Below are positions 1 through 8,873 of a stretch of DNA of 64,000 nucleotides, piece by piece. The notes beneath the pieces are model-generated. The model was not told where the DNA came from. It saw only the letters and a program-made list of their open reading frames with translations, and did not search any database. Within the stretch, counting starts at the first letter, position 1. Each line of letters starts with the position of its first letter. Made by a program: the position numbers and the translations under genes. Source of the DNA: Devosia enhydra (lineage in GTDB: Bacteria > Pseudomonadota > Alphaproteobacteria > Rhizobiales > Devosiaceae); the NCBI RefSeq assembly GCF_900119845.1, contig NZ_FPKU01000001.1, positions 1,831,528-1,895,527 on the forward strand. The letters are read 5' to 3'.

Positions 1-866
1 CCGAGCACTTCCCAACCCGCACCTTCGATGTCGGCATCGCCGAACAGCATGCGGTCACCTTTGCGGCAGGGCTCGCCTGCGAGGGGCTCAAGCCCTTCGT
101 TGCGATCTACTCCACCTTCCTCCAGCGCGCCTATGACCAGGTGGTGCACGACGTGGCTCTGCAGGGCCTGCCCGTGCGCTTTGCCATCGATCGCGCCGGC
201 CATGTCGGGGCGGATGGCCCCACCCATGCCGGCAATTATGATTCGGCCTATCTTGGCGCCATCCCCGGCATGGTGCTGATGGCGGCCGGCGACGAGGCCG
301 AACTCAAGCACATGGTGGCCACCGCCGCCGCCTATGATCAGGGCCCCATCGCGTTCCGCTATCCGCGTGGCGACGGGCTCGGCGTCGAGATGCCCGAGCG
401 TGGGCTGGTGCTGCCCATTGGCAAAGGCCGCATCCTGCGCGAGGGCTCGACTGTCGCCATCCTGTCCTATGGCACGCGACTGGGCGAAGTTCTGGCCGCC
501 GCCGAGCGGCTCGCTGCTTTCGGGCTCAACCCCACCATTGCCGATGCGCGCTTCATGAAGCCGCTCGACGAGGTGCTGATCCGCCGGCTCGCCGCCGAGC
601 ATGAGGTGCTGCTGACCGTCGAGGAAGGCAGCATCGGCGGCTTCAGCAGCCATGTGGCCACCTATCTCGCCGCCAATGGCCTGCTCGATTCGGGCCATCT
701 GCGCTTCCGCCCGATGATGATCGGGGATCGCTATGCCGAGCAGGGCTCGGTCGATGGCATGTATGGCGAGGACCATCTCGACCGCAACGGCATCGTCGCC
801 ACGGTGCTGCGCGCGCTCGGCAACGAAGCCGAGGCCATGCGCATCCTCAACGCCGGCCGCGACTGA
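1..866 (+). CDS. dxs: 1-deoxy-D-xylulose-5-phosphate synthase, C-terminal part (5' cut by window edge)
   Basis: DXS condenses pyruvate and glyceraldehyde-3-phosphate with thiamine diphosphate to make DXP, the first step of the MEP isoprenoid pathway in the cytosol. The reading frame is open from base 3 and begins inside the pyrimidine-binding transketolase domain: the stretch [18 protein letters not shown] is diagnostic and carries the catalytic Glu of GIAEQHA. It continues through the C-terminal transketolase domain (YPRGDGLG, then a [13 protein letters not shown] motif) to a TGA at 864-866. About 288 residues of the usual ~640 are present, so the gene is truncated only by the window. A Rhizobiales-type repeat and an orphan hairpin lie just downstream, before the convergent M20 peptidase gene. 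Confidence 0.96.
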   Translation, partial: EHFPTRTFDVGIAEQHAVTFAAGLACEGLKPFVAIYSTFLQRAYDQVVHDVALQGLPVRFAIDRAGHVGADGPTHAGNYDSAYLGAIPGMVLMAAGDEAELKHMVATAAAYDQGPIAFRYPRGDGLGVEMPERGLVLPIGKGRILREGSTVAILSYGTRLGEVLAAAERLAAFGLNPTIADARFMKPLDEVLIRRLAAEHEVLLTVEEGSIGGFSSHVATYLAANGLLDSGHLRFRPMMIGDRYAEQGSVDGMYGEDHLDRNGIVATVLRALGNEAEAMRILNAGRD

Positions 867-874
867 CAGACGGC

Positions 875-940
875 CTAGAGCGTTTCCAGGCGAACTGGGT
901 ACCGGTCCGCCGTCCGAAAACGCGACGAAAAAGCTATAGA
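875..940. repeat. Dispersed Rhizobiales-type intergenic repeat
   Basis: The stretch runs from CTAGAGCGTTTCC through GGTACCGG to GAAAACGCG. The ends are partly complementary (GCGTTT against AAACGC). An inverted fragment of the same element (GGAAACGCTCTAG) is at 4287-4299. Similar palindromic intergenic elements are common in Rhizobiales genomes; the family assignment is from memory. Confidence 0.6.
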
Positions 941-949
941 TGTAAGTGT

Positions 950-970
950 GGCGACGCGCAGAGCGTCGCC
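950..970. other. Hairpin downstream of dxs
   Basis: A perfect 8-bp stem GGCGACGC/GCGTCGCC encloses a GCAGA loop. No T-run follows on either strand, so it is at best a weak terminator or transcript stabiliser between the convergent dxs and M20 peptidase genes. Confidence 0.4.
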
Positions 971-1029
971 CGGGCGCTCCGGCGGCAGAAGCAGAGCCCC
1001 CGCCGCCAGCATAAGCGCGATCAGAACCG

Positions 1030-2424
1030 CTACTTCACCGCCGCGAGCGCATCGAGCACCCGCACCCAGGAGCGGATGCCCTTGTGGAAGCTCTTGAGGT
1101 TGTACTTCTCGTTGGGCGAATGAATGCGGTCGTCGATGCGGGCAAAGCCGATCAGCAGCGTATCCATGCCCAGCCGGCGCTTGAATTCGCCCACCACGGG
1201 GATCGAGCCGCCTGAGCCGACAACCACAGCCGGCTTGTTCCACTCATCGGTAAGCGCCGCAAGCGCCGGGGCGAGATAGGGGCCATCGACCGGCACGGTG
1301 ATGGCCGGCGAGCCGCCATGGGGCTTGAAACTGACCGTGCAGTCGGCGGGCAGCCGGGCTTCGACATGGGCGCGGAAGGCGGCGCGGATCTTGACCGGAT
1401 CCTGCCCCGAAACGAGGCGGAAGGAAATCTTGGCGGAGGCCTTGGACGGAATCACCGTCTTGAAGCCATCCCCGGTATAGCCGCCCCACATGCCGTTGAT
1501 CTCGCAGGTCGGGCGCGACCAGATCTGCTCGAGCACGCTGCGTCCGGCCTCCCCCGCCGGCGTCTTGAGCCCCACGCTGCCGAGATAGCCGGCTTCGCTG
1601 AACCCCAGATTGCGCCACTGCTCGGCAACCGCCGCCGGCACTTCGGCGACATCGTCGTAAAAGCCCTCGATGGCGACGCTGCCATCGGGGTTCCGCAGGC
1701 TGGCGATGATCTCGGCCAGAACCTGGTTGGGGTTGCGGGCCGCCGAGCCGAACATACCCGAATGCAGGTCCTTGTCGGCGCAGGTGATGGTGAGTTCCTC
1801 GCCCACCAGCCCGCGCAGCATCGAATTGATCGAGGGTGTGTCGGGTCCCCACATGTCGGTGTCGCAAACCAGCGCGACATCGGCACGCAGTTCGTCGCCG
1901 GTGGCATCGAGGAAGGGCAAAAGGCTCGGGCTGCCGCTCTCCTCCTCACCCTCGAAGAGGAAGGTGACGCGCAAAGGCAGCGTGCCGTGCACGGCCTTCC
2001 ACGCGCGGCAGGCCTCGACGAAGGTCAAGAGCTGCCCCTTGTCATCCGAGGTGCCGCGACCGGTGATTTCCTTCTCGCCATCGGGCCCCTCGCGCAGCGC
2101 CGGTTCGAACGGGTCCGAGCTCCAGAGGCCGATGGGGTCGACCGGCTGCACGTCGTAATGGCCATAAAACAGCACATGCGGGCCCGAGGTCGCGCCCTTG
2201 TCATGGGCCACCACCATCGGGTGCCCCGCGGTCTGGCGCAGCGAGGCATCATAGCCCTGCCCCGCCAGATCATCGACGAGCCACTGGCCGGCCTTGGTGC
2301 ACTGGGCCGCATAGGCCGGGTCGGTCGAGATCGAAGGAATGCGCACCAGCGCCATCAGGCGCTCGAGGCTCTCCCCGATATGGGCATCGACATGTGCGAG
2401 GACGGGATCGACGGCGGCGGACAT
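1030..2424 (-). CDS. M20 family metallopeptidase (dipeptidase)
   Basis: This is a cytosolic zinc peptidase of the M20/M25/M40 family, of the carnosinase-like dipeptidase branch, which cleaves dipeptides. Of 464 residues, the visible metal-site motifs are FYGHYDVQP (His and Asp), GTSDDKGQL (bridging Asp), EGEEESGS (general base Glu-Glu), a VCDTDMWG segment, and RIHSPNEKY near the C-terminus (His). The frame stays open 36 codons further upstream, but that extension is encoded by a dispersed repeat (2493-2521). I chose the ATG at 2424, preceded by GGAG at a good distance. The exact dipeptide substrate cannot be read from sequence. It lies just downstream of pyruvate kinase on the same strand and could be read through from it. 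Confidence 0.9.
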   Translation of the reverse strand: MSAAVDPVLAHVDAHIGESLERLMALVRIPSISTDPAYAAQCTKAGQWLVDDLAGQGYDASLRQTAGHPMVVAHDKGATSGPHVLFYGHYDVQPVDPIGLWSSDPFEPALREGPDGEKEITGRGTSDDKGQLLTFVEACRAWKAVHGTLPLRVTFLFEGEEESGSPSLLPFLDATGDELRADVALVCDTDMWGPDTPSINSMLRGLVGEELTITCADKDLHSGMFGSAARNPNQVLAEIIASLRNPDGSVAIEGFYDDVAEVPAAVAEQWRNLGFSEAGYLGSVGLKTPAGEAGRSVLEQIWSRPTCEINGMWGGYTGDGFKTVIPSKASAKISFRLVSGQDPVKIRAAFRAHVEARLPADCTVSFKPHGGSPAITVPVDGPYLAPALAALTDEWNKPAVVVGSGGSIPVVGEFKRRLGMDTLLIGFARIDDRIHSPNEKYNLKSFHKGIRSWVRVLDALAAVK

Positions 2425-2492
2425 GGGGAACTCCGGAAGAGGCCCCCATGGCGCGACAGGCTCACCATGAGGGGTGCGGAACGTTGTGAGGA

Positions 2493-2521
2493 CCTCATCC
2501 TGAGCCTGTCGAAGGACGAGG
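2493..2521. repeat. 29-bp dispersed repeat, copy 1
   Basis: This 29-bp element contains CATCCTGAGCCTGTCGAAGG and is flanked by CCT and ACGAGG. It recurs at 21198-21226 and inverted, with one mismatch, at 21535-21563. It lies between pyk and the M20 peptidase gene and artificially extends the peptidase frame. Confidence 0.85.
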
Positions 2522-2541
2522 TCCGGACACAAATCAGAGGC

Positions 2542-3978
2542 TCACGACGAGCCGGCGCCATCCTGCCGCACGAAGGCGATGCGCAGCATGTTGGTGGCGC
2601 CGGGGGTGCCGAGCGGCACGCCGGCGGTGATGGCGATGCGGTCGCCCGGGCGGGCGAAGCCCTCCTGATAGGCGATGACGCAGGCGCGATCGACCATGTC
2701 CTCGAGGTTCACCGCATCCTGGGTTTCGACGCAATGGACGCCCCACACCACCGAAAGCCGGCGCACGGTGCGCAAATTCGGCGAGAGCGCGAGGATGGGC
2801 TTGGAGGGCCGCTCGCGCGCCGCGCGGATGGCCGTCGAGCCCGACGAGGTATAAGTGACGATGGCCGCCAGATCGAGCGTTTCGGCGACCTGCCGCGTGG
2901 CGGCGGAGATCGCGTCGGCGGCCGTCGCCTCGGGCTCGGTGGCCTGGGCGCGAATGATGCCGCGATAGTTGATGTCGGTCTCGACCGCGCTCGCCACCTT
3001 GCTCATCATGGTCACAGCTTCGACCGGATACTGGCCGGAGGCGCTTTCGGCCGAGAGCATCACGGCGTCGGCGCCCTCGAACACCGCGATCGACACGTCC
3101 GACACTTCGGCGCGGGTCGGCACGGGCGAGGAAATCATCGATTCCAGCATCTGGGTGGCCACCACCACCGGCTTGCCATAGCGGCGCGCCACGCGGATCA
3201 TGCGCTTTTGCAGGCCCGGCACGGTCTCGAGCGGCAGCTCGACACCCAGATCGCCGCGCGCCACCATGAAGGCATCGCACAGCTTGATGATCTCCTCGAG
3301 CCGCTCGACGGCCTGGGGCTTCTCGATCTTGGCCATCACGCCGGCGCGGCCCTGCACCACCTTGCGGATATCGATGATATCCTCGGGGCGCTGCACGAAG
3401 CTCACCGCGATCCAGTCGGCCTCGTTCTCGAGCGCCTTGAGCAGGTCCGCATGGTCCTTCTCGGTGAGCGAGCCCATGGCCAGCAGCGTATCGGGCAGGC
3501 TGACGCCCTTGCGATCGCTGAGCTTGCCGCCATAGATCACCTCGGTCTCGATGGCCCCGCCACCGACCTTCACGGTGCGCAGCTGCAGCTTGCCGTCGTC
3601 GAGCAGCAGCCGGTCGCCCACGCCCACCGATTCGATGATTTCGGGATGGGGCATGAACACGCGATCGACGGTGCCCGGCGCGTCGGAGCTGTCGAGCGTG
3701 AAGCGGGCGCCGGCGGCCAGCTGGATGCTGCCTTCGGCGAAGCGCCCGATGCGCAGCTTGGGGCCCTGCAGGTCGACCAGCACCCCCAGCGGATGCCCCA
3801 GCCGCGTCTCGACCGCGCGGATGCGGTTGACGGTCTGGGCGAGGAGCTCATGGCTGGCATGGCTCATGTTGATGCGGAACACATCGGCACCGGCGCGGGC
3901 GAGATCCTCGATGGTCTTCTCGTCCTGCGAAGCCGGTCCGAGGGTCGCGACGATCTTCACGCGTCTCGAGCGTTTCAT
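2542..3978 (-). CDS. pyk: Pyruvate kinase
   Basis: Pyruvate kinase converts phosphoenolpyruvate plus ADP to pyruvate plus ATP, the last step of glycolysis/Entner-Doudoroff, in the cytosol. Its 478 residues match the normal family length. The order of motifs is complete: VKIVATLGPAS at the N-terminus, RINMSHA, GPKLRIG, the B-domain region with DDGKLQL, DWIAVSFVQRPEDI, the active-site AKIEKPQAVE (catalytic Lys), MVARGDLGVELPLE, then ATQMLESMI and the ADAVMLSAESASG segment. The frame is open for 56 more codons upstream, but these residues are not pyruvate-kinase-like; the ATG at 3978 has GGGAAGG about 12 bases upstream. Confidence 0.97.
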   Translation of the reverse strand: MKRSRRVKIVATLGPASQDEKTIEDLARAGADVFRINMSHASHELLAQTVNRIRAVETRLGHPLGVLVDLQGPKLRIGRFAEGSIQLAAGARFTLDSSDAPGTVDRVFMPHPEIIESVGVGDRLLLDDGKLQLRTVKVGGGAIETEVIYGGKLSDRKGVSLPDTLLAMGSLTEKDHADLLKALENEADWIAVSFVQRPEDIIDIRKVVQGRAGVMAKIEKPQAVERLEEIIKLCDAFMVARGDLGVELPLETVPGLQKRMIRVARRYGKPVVVATQMLESMISSPVPTRAEVSDVSIAVFEGADAVMLSAESASGQYPVEAVTMMSKVASAVETDINYRGIIRAQATEPEATAADAISAATRQVAETLDLAAIVTYTSSGSTAIRAARERPSKPILALSPNLRTVRRLSVVWGVHCVETQDAVNLEDMVDRACVIAYQEGFARPGDRIAITAGVPLGTPGATNMLRIAFVRQDGAGSS

Positions 3979-4295
3979 GGATTGGTGCGCCTTCCCGGTT
4001 CGACTGGGCTGCCGGCAAGAGGGGCCGGGCCCGCTGTTATTGGTGCAGACCTTCCGTTCTGATGCGGAAATATCGTGCTTTTCTGGTCTTGAAGTTCCCG
4101 GGATCGACGGATCAGCCCGCCCGGAAACGGTTACGGTCCTCGTCACGACACGCGTCCGGAGCGACGGCGTCGTCTCTCCGTTCCGGAGATGCCGGGAGCC
4201 TTTTCACCGCCCTGTCGGGATGGCGATAGGCCCCAGCGCCTCGTCTGGTCGCCGTTCCCAATCGCAGAACCGCTGCCGGTTCTGCTGGAAACGCT
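3979..4295. other. Intergenic region upstream of pyk
   Basis: This 317-bp stretch should hold the pyk promoter (minus strand) and the end of the DUF1036 transcript. I see no convincing gene. A perfect hairpin lies at 4264-4285 and a fragment of the dispersed repeat found at 875-940 is at 4287-4299. Confidence 0.6.
4264..4285 (-). terminator. Candidate terminator hairpin after the DUF1036 gene
   Basis: A perfect 9-bp stem GCAGAACCG/CGGTTCTGC with a CTGC loop starts about 10 bases past the stop codon of the DUF1036 gene. There is no following T-run, so function as an intrinsic terminator is uncertain. Confidence 0.4.
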
Positions 4296-4967
4296 CTAGT
4301 CCGCCGCCCCCTCGTCATCCGGCCCGATCCCGTCTTCCATCGGAACATCCTCGTCTCCCGCAGAGACGGTGGCGCCCGATGCTGACGGCTCGGTCAGTTG
4401 CAGCATCCAGTTGCTTCGGTTCTGCGTGTCGACCTCGAAGAACCCTGTTCGTTCGTAGCCGCGCGCCAGACAATCCTCAACCCCGAATATGGTGAAAGTC
4501 TCGTCGCGGGTGCACATGTACACCTGCCCGTCCCACGAGCCGCCGCCGATGTCATCGGCTGCGTACACATAGTAGTAGCGTGCATCCAGCCGGCCATTAT
4601 AGACGGTCTGGCATTCGCCGGGGCCCGCGACCCACCACCCTTCCGATTGCCAGCCGCGCTCGGCCCGATAGCCGAAGGCGATCGATACCGGATTACCCGT
4701 CTGGTTGCAGACGCGGAAGCTGCCATCGGTGGAATCGGCCTGGATCGGCTGGTTTGCGGCCGCAGGCGCCTGCGGCGATGCCGCATCGGCGGCCGGAGCG
4801 GGCACGCTGGCCTGCGCGACGATCACCTGGGGTTGCGCCGCATTCACCGGGGCGGGCGAACGGCTCATGAAGAACCAGGTCGAAAGTGTCGCCAGGATCG
4901 CGACGGAAACGGCTGAAAGGATAAGGAGTGGGCGCACGCTCAGGTCCGGTCGAGGCTCGTTGATCAT
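4296..4967 (-). CDS. DUF1036 domain protein, membrane-anchored
   Basis: A 223-residue protein with a short cytoplasmic N-terminus, one transmembrane segment (about residues 13-35), an Ala/Pro-rich linker, and then a DUF1036 domain from about residue 80. The domain shows FRVCNQTGNPVSIAFGY, GWWVAGPGECQTVY, YYYVYAADDIGG and MCTRDETFTI, with paired cysteines suggesting an exported fold. Function of the family is unknown. I chose ATG 4967; an earlier ATG at 5054 would add 29 unlikely residues and push the membrane segment inward. The chosen start has only a weak Shine-Dalgarno. It probably forms a single-gene unit. Confidence 0.8.
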   Translation of the reverse strand: MINEPRPDLSVRPLLILSAVSVAILATLSTWFFMSRSPAPVNAAQPQVIVAQASVPAPAADAASPQAPAAANQPIQADSTDGSFRVCNQTGNPVSIAFGYRAERGWQSEGWWVAGPGECQTVYNGRLDARYYYVYAADDIGGGSWDGQVYMCTRDETFTIFGVEDCLARGYERTGFFEVDTQNRSNWMLQLTEPSASGATVSAGDEDVPMEDGIGPDDEGAAD

Positions 4968-5139
4968 CCCGACGCCAGCGTTTTCGCGGGCACGGCGGGG
5001 AGTGTCAACGGGTAACGAACGCTTTTGTCGGAAATGGGGGTGAAGAGGACGCAATGATTCGCGTCCCCGGCCTTGAACCCGCCCTCGCCTTAGGGTTCAA
5101 GGACCCCACAATCTAGGACGCCCAGAGCAAGGAGTAGCC

Positions 5140-5400
5140 ATGGATACCGATAGCGTTGCACAGGACCAGCTGAGGGCCTTCGTCGAGCGGATCGAGCGCA
5201 TGGAGGAAGAAAAAGCCGCCATTGCTGAGGATATCAAGGAAATCTACGCTGAGGCCAAGGGCAACGGCTTCGACACCAAGGTCCTGCGGCAGATCATCCG
5301 CATCCGCAAGCAGGACCACAACGAGCGCATGGAGCAGGAGGCCATCCTCGAACTCTACCTCGCCGCCCTCGGCATGCAGGCCGCCCCGCCCGAGCGCTGA
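5140..5400 (+). CDS. gapR: GapR family nucleoid-associated protein (DUF2312)
   Basis: An 86-residue, highly charged helical protein matching the DUF2312/UPF0335 family nearly end to end: an N-terminal [20 protein letters not shown] coiled-coil segment, then [20 protein letters not shown] and IIRIRKQD. In Caulobacter the family member GapR binds AT-rich, overtwisted DNA ahead of replication and transcription machinery and assists type II topoisomerases. The family is almost restricted to Alphaproteobacteria, which supports the taxonomic placement. The ATG at 5140 follows AAGGAG. It is monocistronic and followed by the tandem repeat array. Confidence 0.93.
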   Translation: MDTDSVAQDQLRAFVERIERMEEEKAAIAEDIKEIYAEAKGNGFDTKVLRQIIRIRKQDHNERMEQEAILELYLAALGMQAAPPER

Positions 5401-5504
5401 GGCGTGATTTGACCGGAGGACGGGTGGGCATGACGCTGCCCGCCTTCTTACTTTCCCACCCCGGTCATCCCTGCGAGAGCAGGGCCGACCGGGGTGGGAC
5501 CAGA

Positions 5505-6560
5505 ACCGTGCTCCCGCCCTCGTGGTTCGAGACGCCTCTTCGAGGCTCCTGACCATGAGGTCTCTCCCAAAATTCACAAAGGTCCTCATCCTGAGGAGCC
5601 CGCAGGGGCGTCTCGAAGGACGAGGGCCGGGCGCAGATGCCTCGGCTCCATCGTCCCTCTCCCTTTGGAGGAGAGGGCCAGGGTGAGGGGGCCTTGCCCC
5701 ACGCGAGATCGCGAGGCTCCCTCACCCGGCCTTCGGCCGACCTCTCCCCCAAAGGGAGAGGTAAGGTGGGCGCGAGCCTCCGGAGTCGAGACAGTTCCGG
5801 CAGGCTACCGGGCATGACACCTCTCTTCACCTCTCCCTTCGGGGGAGAGGTCGGCGCGTCAGCGCCGGGTGAGGGGGCCGTGGCCACAGGCACGAAATTC
5901 CGTATGTCACTGAGATCGCTACTGGATTCCCGCTTTCGCGGGAATGAACCGGTGGGGAGGCGTCTAGCACCGTGCTCCCGACCTCGTGGTTCGAGACGCC
6001 TCTTCGAGTCTCCTCACCATGAGGTCGCTTCCAAAATTCACAAAGGTCCTCATCCTGAGGAGCCCCGCAGGGGCGTCTCGAAGGACGAGGGCCGGGCACA
6101 GATGACTCGGCTCCACCGTCCCCTCTCCCTTTGGAGGAGAGGGCCAAGGTAAGGGGGCCTTGCCCCACGCAAGATCGCAAGGCCCCCTCACCCGGCCTTC
6201 GGCCGACCTCTCCCCCAAAGGGAGAGGTAAGGTGGCGCGAGCCTCCGGAGTCGAGACAGTTCCGGCAGGCTACCGGGCATGATACCTCTCTTCACCTCTC
6301 CCTTCGGGTGAGAGGTCGGCGCGTCAGCGCCGGGTGAGGGGGCCTTAGCCGCAGGCACGAAATTCCGTATGTCACTGAGATCGCTACTGGATTTCCGCTT
6401 TCGCGGAATGACCCGGTGGGTGGGACCAGAACCGTGCTCCCGACCTCGTGGTTCGAGACGCCTCTTCGAGGCTCCTCACCATGAGGTCTCTCCCAAAATT
6501 CACAAAGGTCCTCATCCTGAGGAGCCCCGCAGGGGCGTCTCGAAGGACGAGGACCGGGCA
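5505..6560. repeat. Tandem array of a ~463-bp unit, about 2.3 copies
   Basis: Unit 1 starts at 5505, unit 2 at 5969 and partial unit 3 at 6431, each opening with ACCGTGCTCCCG; periods are 464 and 462 bp. Copies differ at scattered single bases. Each full unit itself holds an inverted pair of a ~43-bp element (CCTCGTGGTTCGAGACGCC... against ...GGCGTCTCGAAGGACGAGG), an inverted CTCTCCCTTTGG/CCAAAGGGAGAG pair, a segment GTCGGCGCGTCAGCGCCGG, and a CCCGCTTTCGCGGG hairpin. Unit 3 stops after the first element pair. Confidence 0.9.
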
Positions 6561-6710
6561 CAAGACTCCTCGCATTTCACGGTCGTTCCTGCGCAAGCGG
6601 GAACCTCCGTTTCCGATGCAGATCCAGTCAACAGAGGCTACAGCTTTCGCAGGACCGACTTGGTGGGGCTTACCACCGCCCCCCCCCGAAATCGGTGACC
6701 TCCGCCCCCC

Positions 6711-6738
6711 AAAACAAAAAGGCCCGCCGAAGCGGGCC
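6711..6738 (-). terminator. Intrinsic terminator of rpmJ
   Basis: Stem GGCCCGC/GCGGGCC with a CGAA loop at 6721-6738 is followed on the minus strand by TTTTTGTTTT. It lies about 28 bases after the rpmJ stop. On the plus strand it also ends in TTTT, so it could work in both directions. Confidence 0.85.
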
Positions 6739-6766
6739 TTTTGCATGTCTTAGCCGATGCGGCCGA

Positions 6767-6892
6767 TCAGCCCTGGCGGGCCTTGTAGCGCTTGTCGACC
6801 TTGTTGATGATGTAGACACGCCCGCGACGGCGGACGAGCTTGTTGGCACGGTGACGGGTCATCAGTGCCTTGAGCGAATTCCGGACTTTCAT
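6767..6892 (-). CDS. rpmJ: 50S ribosomal protein L36
   Basis: A 41-residue basic protein beginning [20 protein letters not shown] and ending [11 protein letters not shown], the alphaproteobacterial form of bL36 without the zinc-binding cysteines. It binds 23S rRNA in the large subunit. The start at 6892 is preceded by TTGAGG. It is a single-gene unit with its own terminator, placed away from the main ribosomal operons as is usual for this form. Confidence 0.95.
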   Translation of the reverse strand: MKVRNSLKALMTRHRANKLVRRRGRVYIINKVDKRYKARQG

Positions 6893-7081
6893 CGTCGAAC
6901 CTCAATACGAACAAAAAGAGGCGCGACGCGCCCTCAGGGATTGGCCGGACTGATACGGGCAAACCGGCCTCCTGTCAACGCTCGGCCGCCTGTTTCCGGC
7001 GCTTTCCAAGCCAATGGCGCGCGCCGATTAACCGTCTCGAAACACCCCCGCCCTAGCGTTGTCTCAAAACCGCGGGTGCCC

Positions 7082-7576
7082 ATGTCCACACCGTCCATCG
7101 AACGCCTCAGCGTGCTGATCGTCGAGCCTTCCCCGCAGATGGCCTCGCTGGTGGCCTCCATGCTGCGCACGCTGCGCATCCGGCTGATCCAGGATTGCGC
7201 CGATGCCAAGTCGGCCGGCCGGCTGGTGCAGACCCGGGCCTTCGATGTGATCATCATTGATGATGCTACTCCGCCGATCGGCGGGGTGGGCTTCGTAAAG
7301 GGGTTGCGGGGCTCCACCGATTCGCCCTCGCGCCAGGCCGCGGTGATCATGATGTCCTCGGCGCCCGATACGGCCAACATCATCGCGGCGCGAGATGCGG
7401 GCGTCACCGAATTCCTGCGCAAGCCCTTCGCGACCGACCACCTGCGCACGCGGCTCGTCTCCATCGTCAGCCGCCCGCGCGACTTCGTGGAAAGCCCGGC
7501 CTATGTCGGGCCGGACCGGCGTCGGCGGGAACAAGGTCCCGAGGGCGAGGAGCGTCGGGCGCCCAAGCCCGACTGA
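7082..7576 (+). CDS. Single-domain response regulator receiver protein
   Basis: A 164-residue receiver (REC) domain protein without an output domain. Residues 9-16 form the first strand and acidic site (VLIVEPS, only one acidic residue where two are usual). The probable phospho-acceptor is Asp60 in VIIIDDATPP. AVIMMSS gives the conserved Ser/Thr strand and FLRKPF the conserved Lys. The C-terminal tail contains YVGPDRRRR, a motif I associate with alphaproteobacterial receiver proteins. The ATG at 7082 was chosen because the frame upstream has no family-like residues. No histidine kinase is adjacent; it is convergent with the thiolase gene seven bases away. Confidence 0.85.
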   Translation: MSTPSIERLSVLIVEPSPQMASLVASMLRTLRIRLIQDCADAKSAGRLVQTRAFDVIIIDDATPPIGGVGFVKGLRGSTDSPSRQAAVIMMSSAPDTANIIAARDAGVTEFLRKPFATDHLRTRLVSIVSRPRDFVESPAYVGPDRRRREQGPEGEERRAPKPD

Positions 7577-7583
7577 CCTTGCT

Positions 7584-8864
7584 TCAGGCGCGTTCGACCA
7601 AGGCCGCCACGCCCATGCCGCCGGCGGTGCAGACCGAGATCAGCGCCCGCTGCTTCTGCTCAGCCTGCAGCAGCTTGGCGGTGAGCCCGAGAATGCGCGC
7701 CCCAGTCGCCGCGAAGGGATGGCCATAGGCAAGGCTCGAGCCCTTGACGTTGATCTTTTCGACCGGAATGGCACCCATGGGTGTCTCGCGCCCCAGAACC
7801 GTGCGGCAATAGTCAGGGTCTTCCCAGGCCCTGAGTGTGCACAGCACCTGCGCCGCGAAGGCCTCGTGGAGCTCAAAGAAGTCGATATCGTCGAAGCCGA
7901 GACCGGCCCGGGCCAGAAGCTCGGAGACCGCGATGGTGGGGGCCATCAACAGCCCGTCGCCATGGGCGAAATCATTGGCCGCCACCCGCCCCATGGTGAG
8001 ATAGGCCAGAACCGGCAGGCCGCGTTGCCGCGCCCAGTCTTCGGAAGCCAGCAGCACGGCGGCAGCGCCATCGGTCAGCGGGGTGGAATTGGCTGCCGTC
8101 AGCGTACCCTGCCCCGATTGGCGATCGAAAGCGGGCTTGAGGCTCGCCATCTTCTCCAGCGTCGAATCGGCTCGCACATTGTTGTCCTTGAGCACCCCGG
8201 CATGGGGCACCACGAGGTCGTCGTGGAAGCCTTCGTCATAGGCGCGCGCCGCGTTGAGATGGCTGCGCAGCGCCAGCTGGTCCTGCGCCTCGCGGGTGAT
8301 GCCCCATTGCCTGGCCATCAGTTCGCAATGTTCGCCCATCGAGAGGCCGGTCCGAGGCTCGCCGGCCGTCGGCGCTACGGGCTTGACCTCGCCGAAGGAG
8401 AACCCCTTGAACGTCTCGAGCCGCTCCTTGGCCGTCCGCGAGCGCGACAGCGCGATCATGCGATGGGCGAAGCGGTCCGAGAACACGACCGGGCTGTCCG
8501 AGACGGTGTCGGAGCCGGCCGCGATGCCGCTCTCGATCTCGCCCGAGGCGATCTTGCTGCCCAGCATCAGCGCTGCCTGCAAGGATGTGCCGCAGGCGAT
8601 CTGAAGATTGGTGCCGGGGGTGGAGGGCGAAAATCCGGCGTCGAGAAGCGCCTCGCGGGCGAGGTTGAAGTCGCGCGTATGGGCCAACACGGCTCCGGCC
8701 ACGACTTCATCGATTTTGGCACCTGAAAGTGCGTGTTTCTCACCTAATCCCGCAAGCGCGCGTGCGAGCATCGAGAGGTTGGTTTCGCGCCCATAGGCGG
8801 TATGGGCGCGGCAGAACGGGATACGGGAGGAGCCGATAATGGCGACCCTGCGTAACTCAGCCAT
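7584..8864 (-). CDS. fadI: Acetyl-CoA C-acyltransferase (thiolase, beta-oxidation)
   Basis: A thiolase that cleaves 3-ketoacyl-CoA with CoA in the last step of the beta-oxidation cycle. It has 426 residues, close to FadI (436). The acyl-accepting nucleophile is Cys91 in NLQIACGTSLQA. FELHEAFAAQ holds the conserved His of the second motif, NVKGSSLAYGHPF the third, and CTAGGMG near the C-terminus the proton-shuttling Cys. It lies nine bases downstream of fadJ and is the last gene of the minus-strand fadE-fadJ-fadI operon. FadI versus FadA naming rests on length and pairing and is less sure than the thiolase call. Confidence 0.92.
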   Translation of the reverse strand: MAELRRVAIIGSSRIPFCRAHTAYGRETNLSMLARALAGLGEKHALSGAKIDEVVAGAVLAHTRDFNLAREALLDAGFSPSTPGTNLQIACGTSLQAALMLGSKIASGEIESGIAAGSDTVSDSPVVFSDRFAHRMIALSRSRTAKERLETFKGFSFGEVKPVAPTAGEPRTGLSMGEHCELMARQWGITREAQDQLALRSHLNAARAYDEGFHDDLVVPHAGVLKDNNVRADSTLEKMASLKPAFDRQSGQGTLTAANSTPLTDGAAAVLLASEDWARQRGLPVLAYLTMGRVAANDFAHGDGLLMAPTIAVSELLARAGLGFDDIDFFELHEAFAAQVLCTLRAWEDPDYCRTVLGRETPMGAIPVEKINVKGSSLAYGHPFAATGARILGLTAKLLQAEQKQRALISVCTAGGMGVAALVERA

Positions 8865-8873
8865 GGCGATCTC

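Larger units (their letters stand above)
5401..6766. other. Gene-free repeat region between gapR and rpmJ
   Basis: The 1.37-kb stretch contains no credible gene; open frames inside it translate repeat sequence. It holds the ~463-bp tandem array (5505-6560), then about 100 bp with a degenerate inverted repeat of the CTGCGCAAGCGGGAA type (6583-6660, related to 25917-25988 and 62125-62202), and the rpmJ terminator. Confidence 0.8.

Noticed and set aside
875-1243. 122-codon minus-strand frame at the end of the M20 peptidase gene.
   Set aside because: It is an alternative frame over the peptidase 3' end and an intergenic repeat, with no independent ribosome site.
1318-4062. Very long open frame (over 900 codons) on the plus strand opposite the M20 peptidase and pyk genes.
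   Set aside because: It is antisense to two clear genes, rich in His/Arg/Gly/Asp as expected for mirrored high-GC codons, and has no domain.
5505-6560. Repeated units considered as a possible CRISPR array.
   Set aside because: The unit is about 463 bp with no short repeat-spacer pattern, and no cas genes are present.
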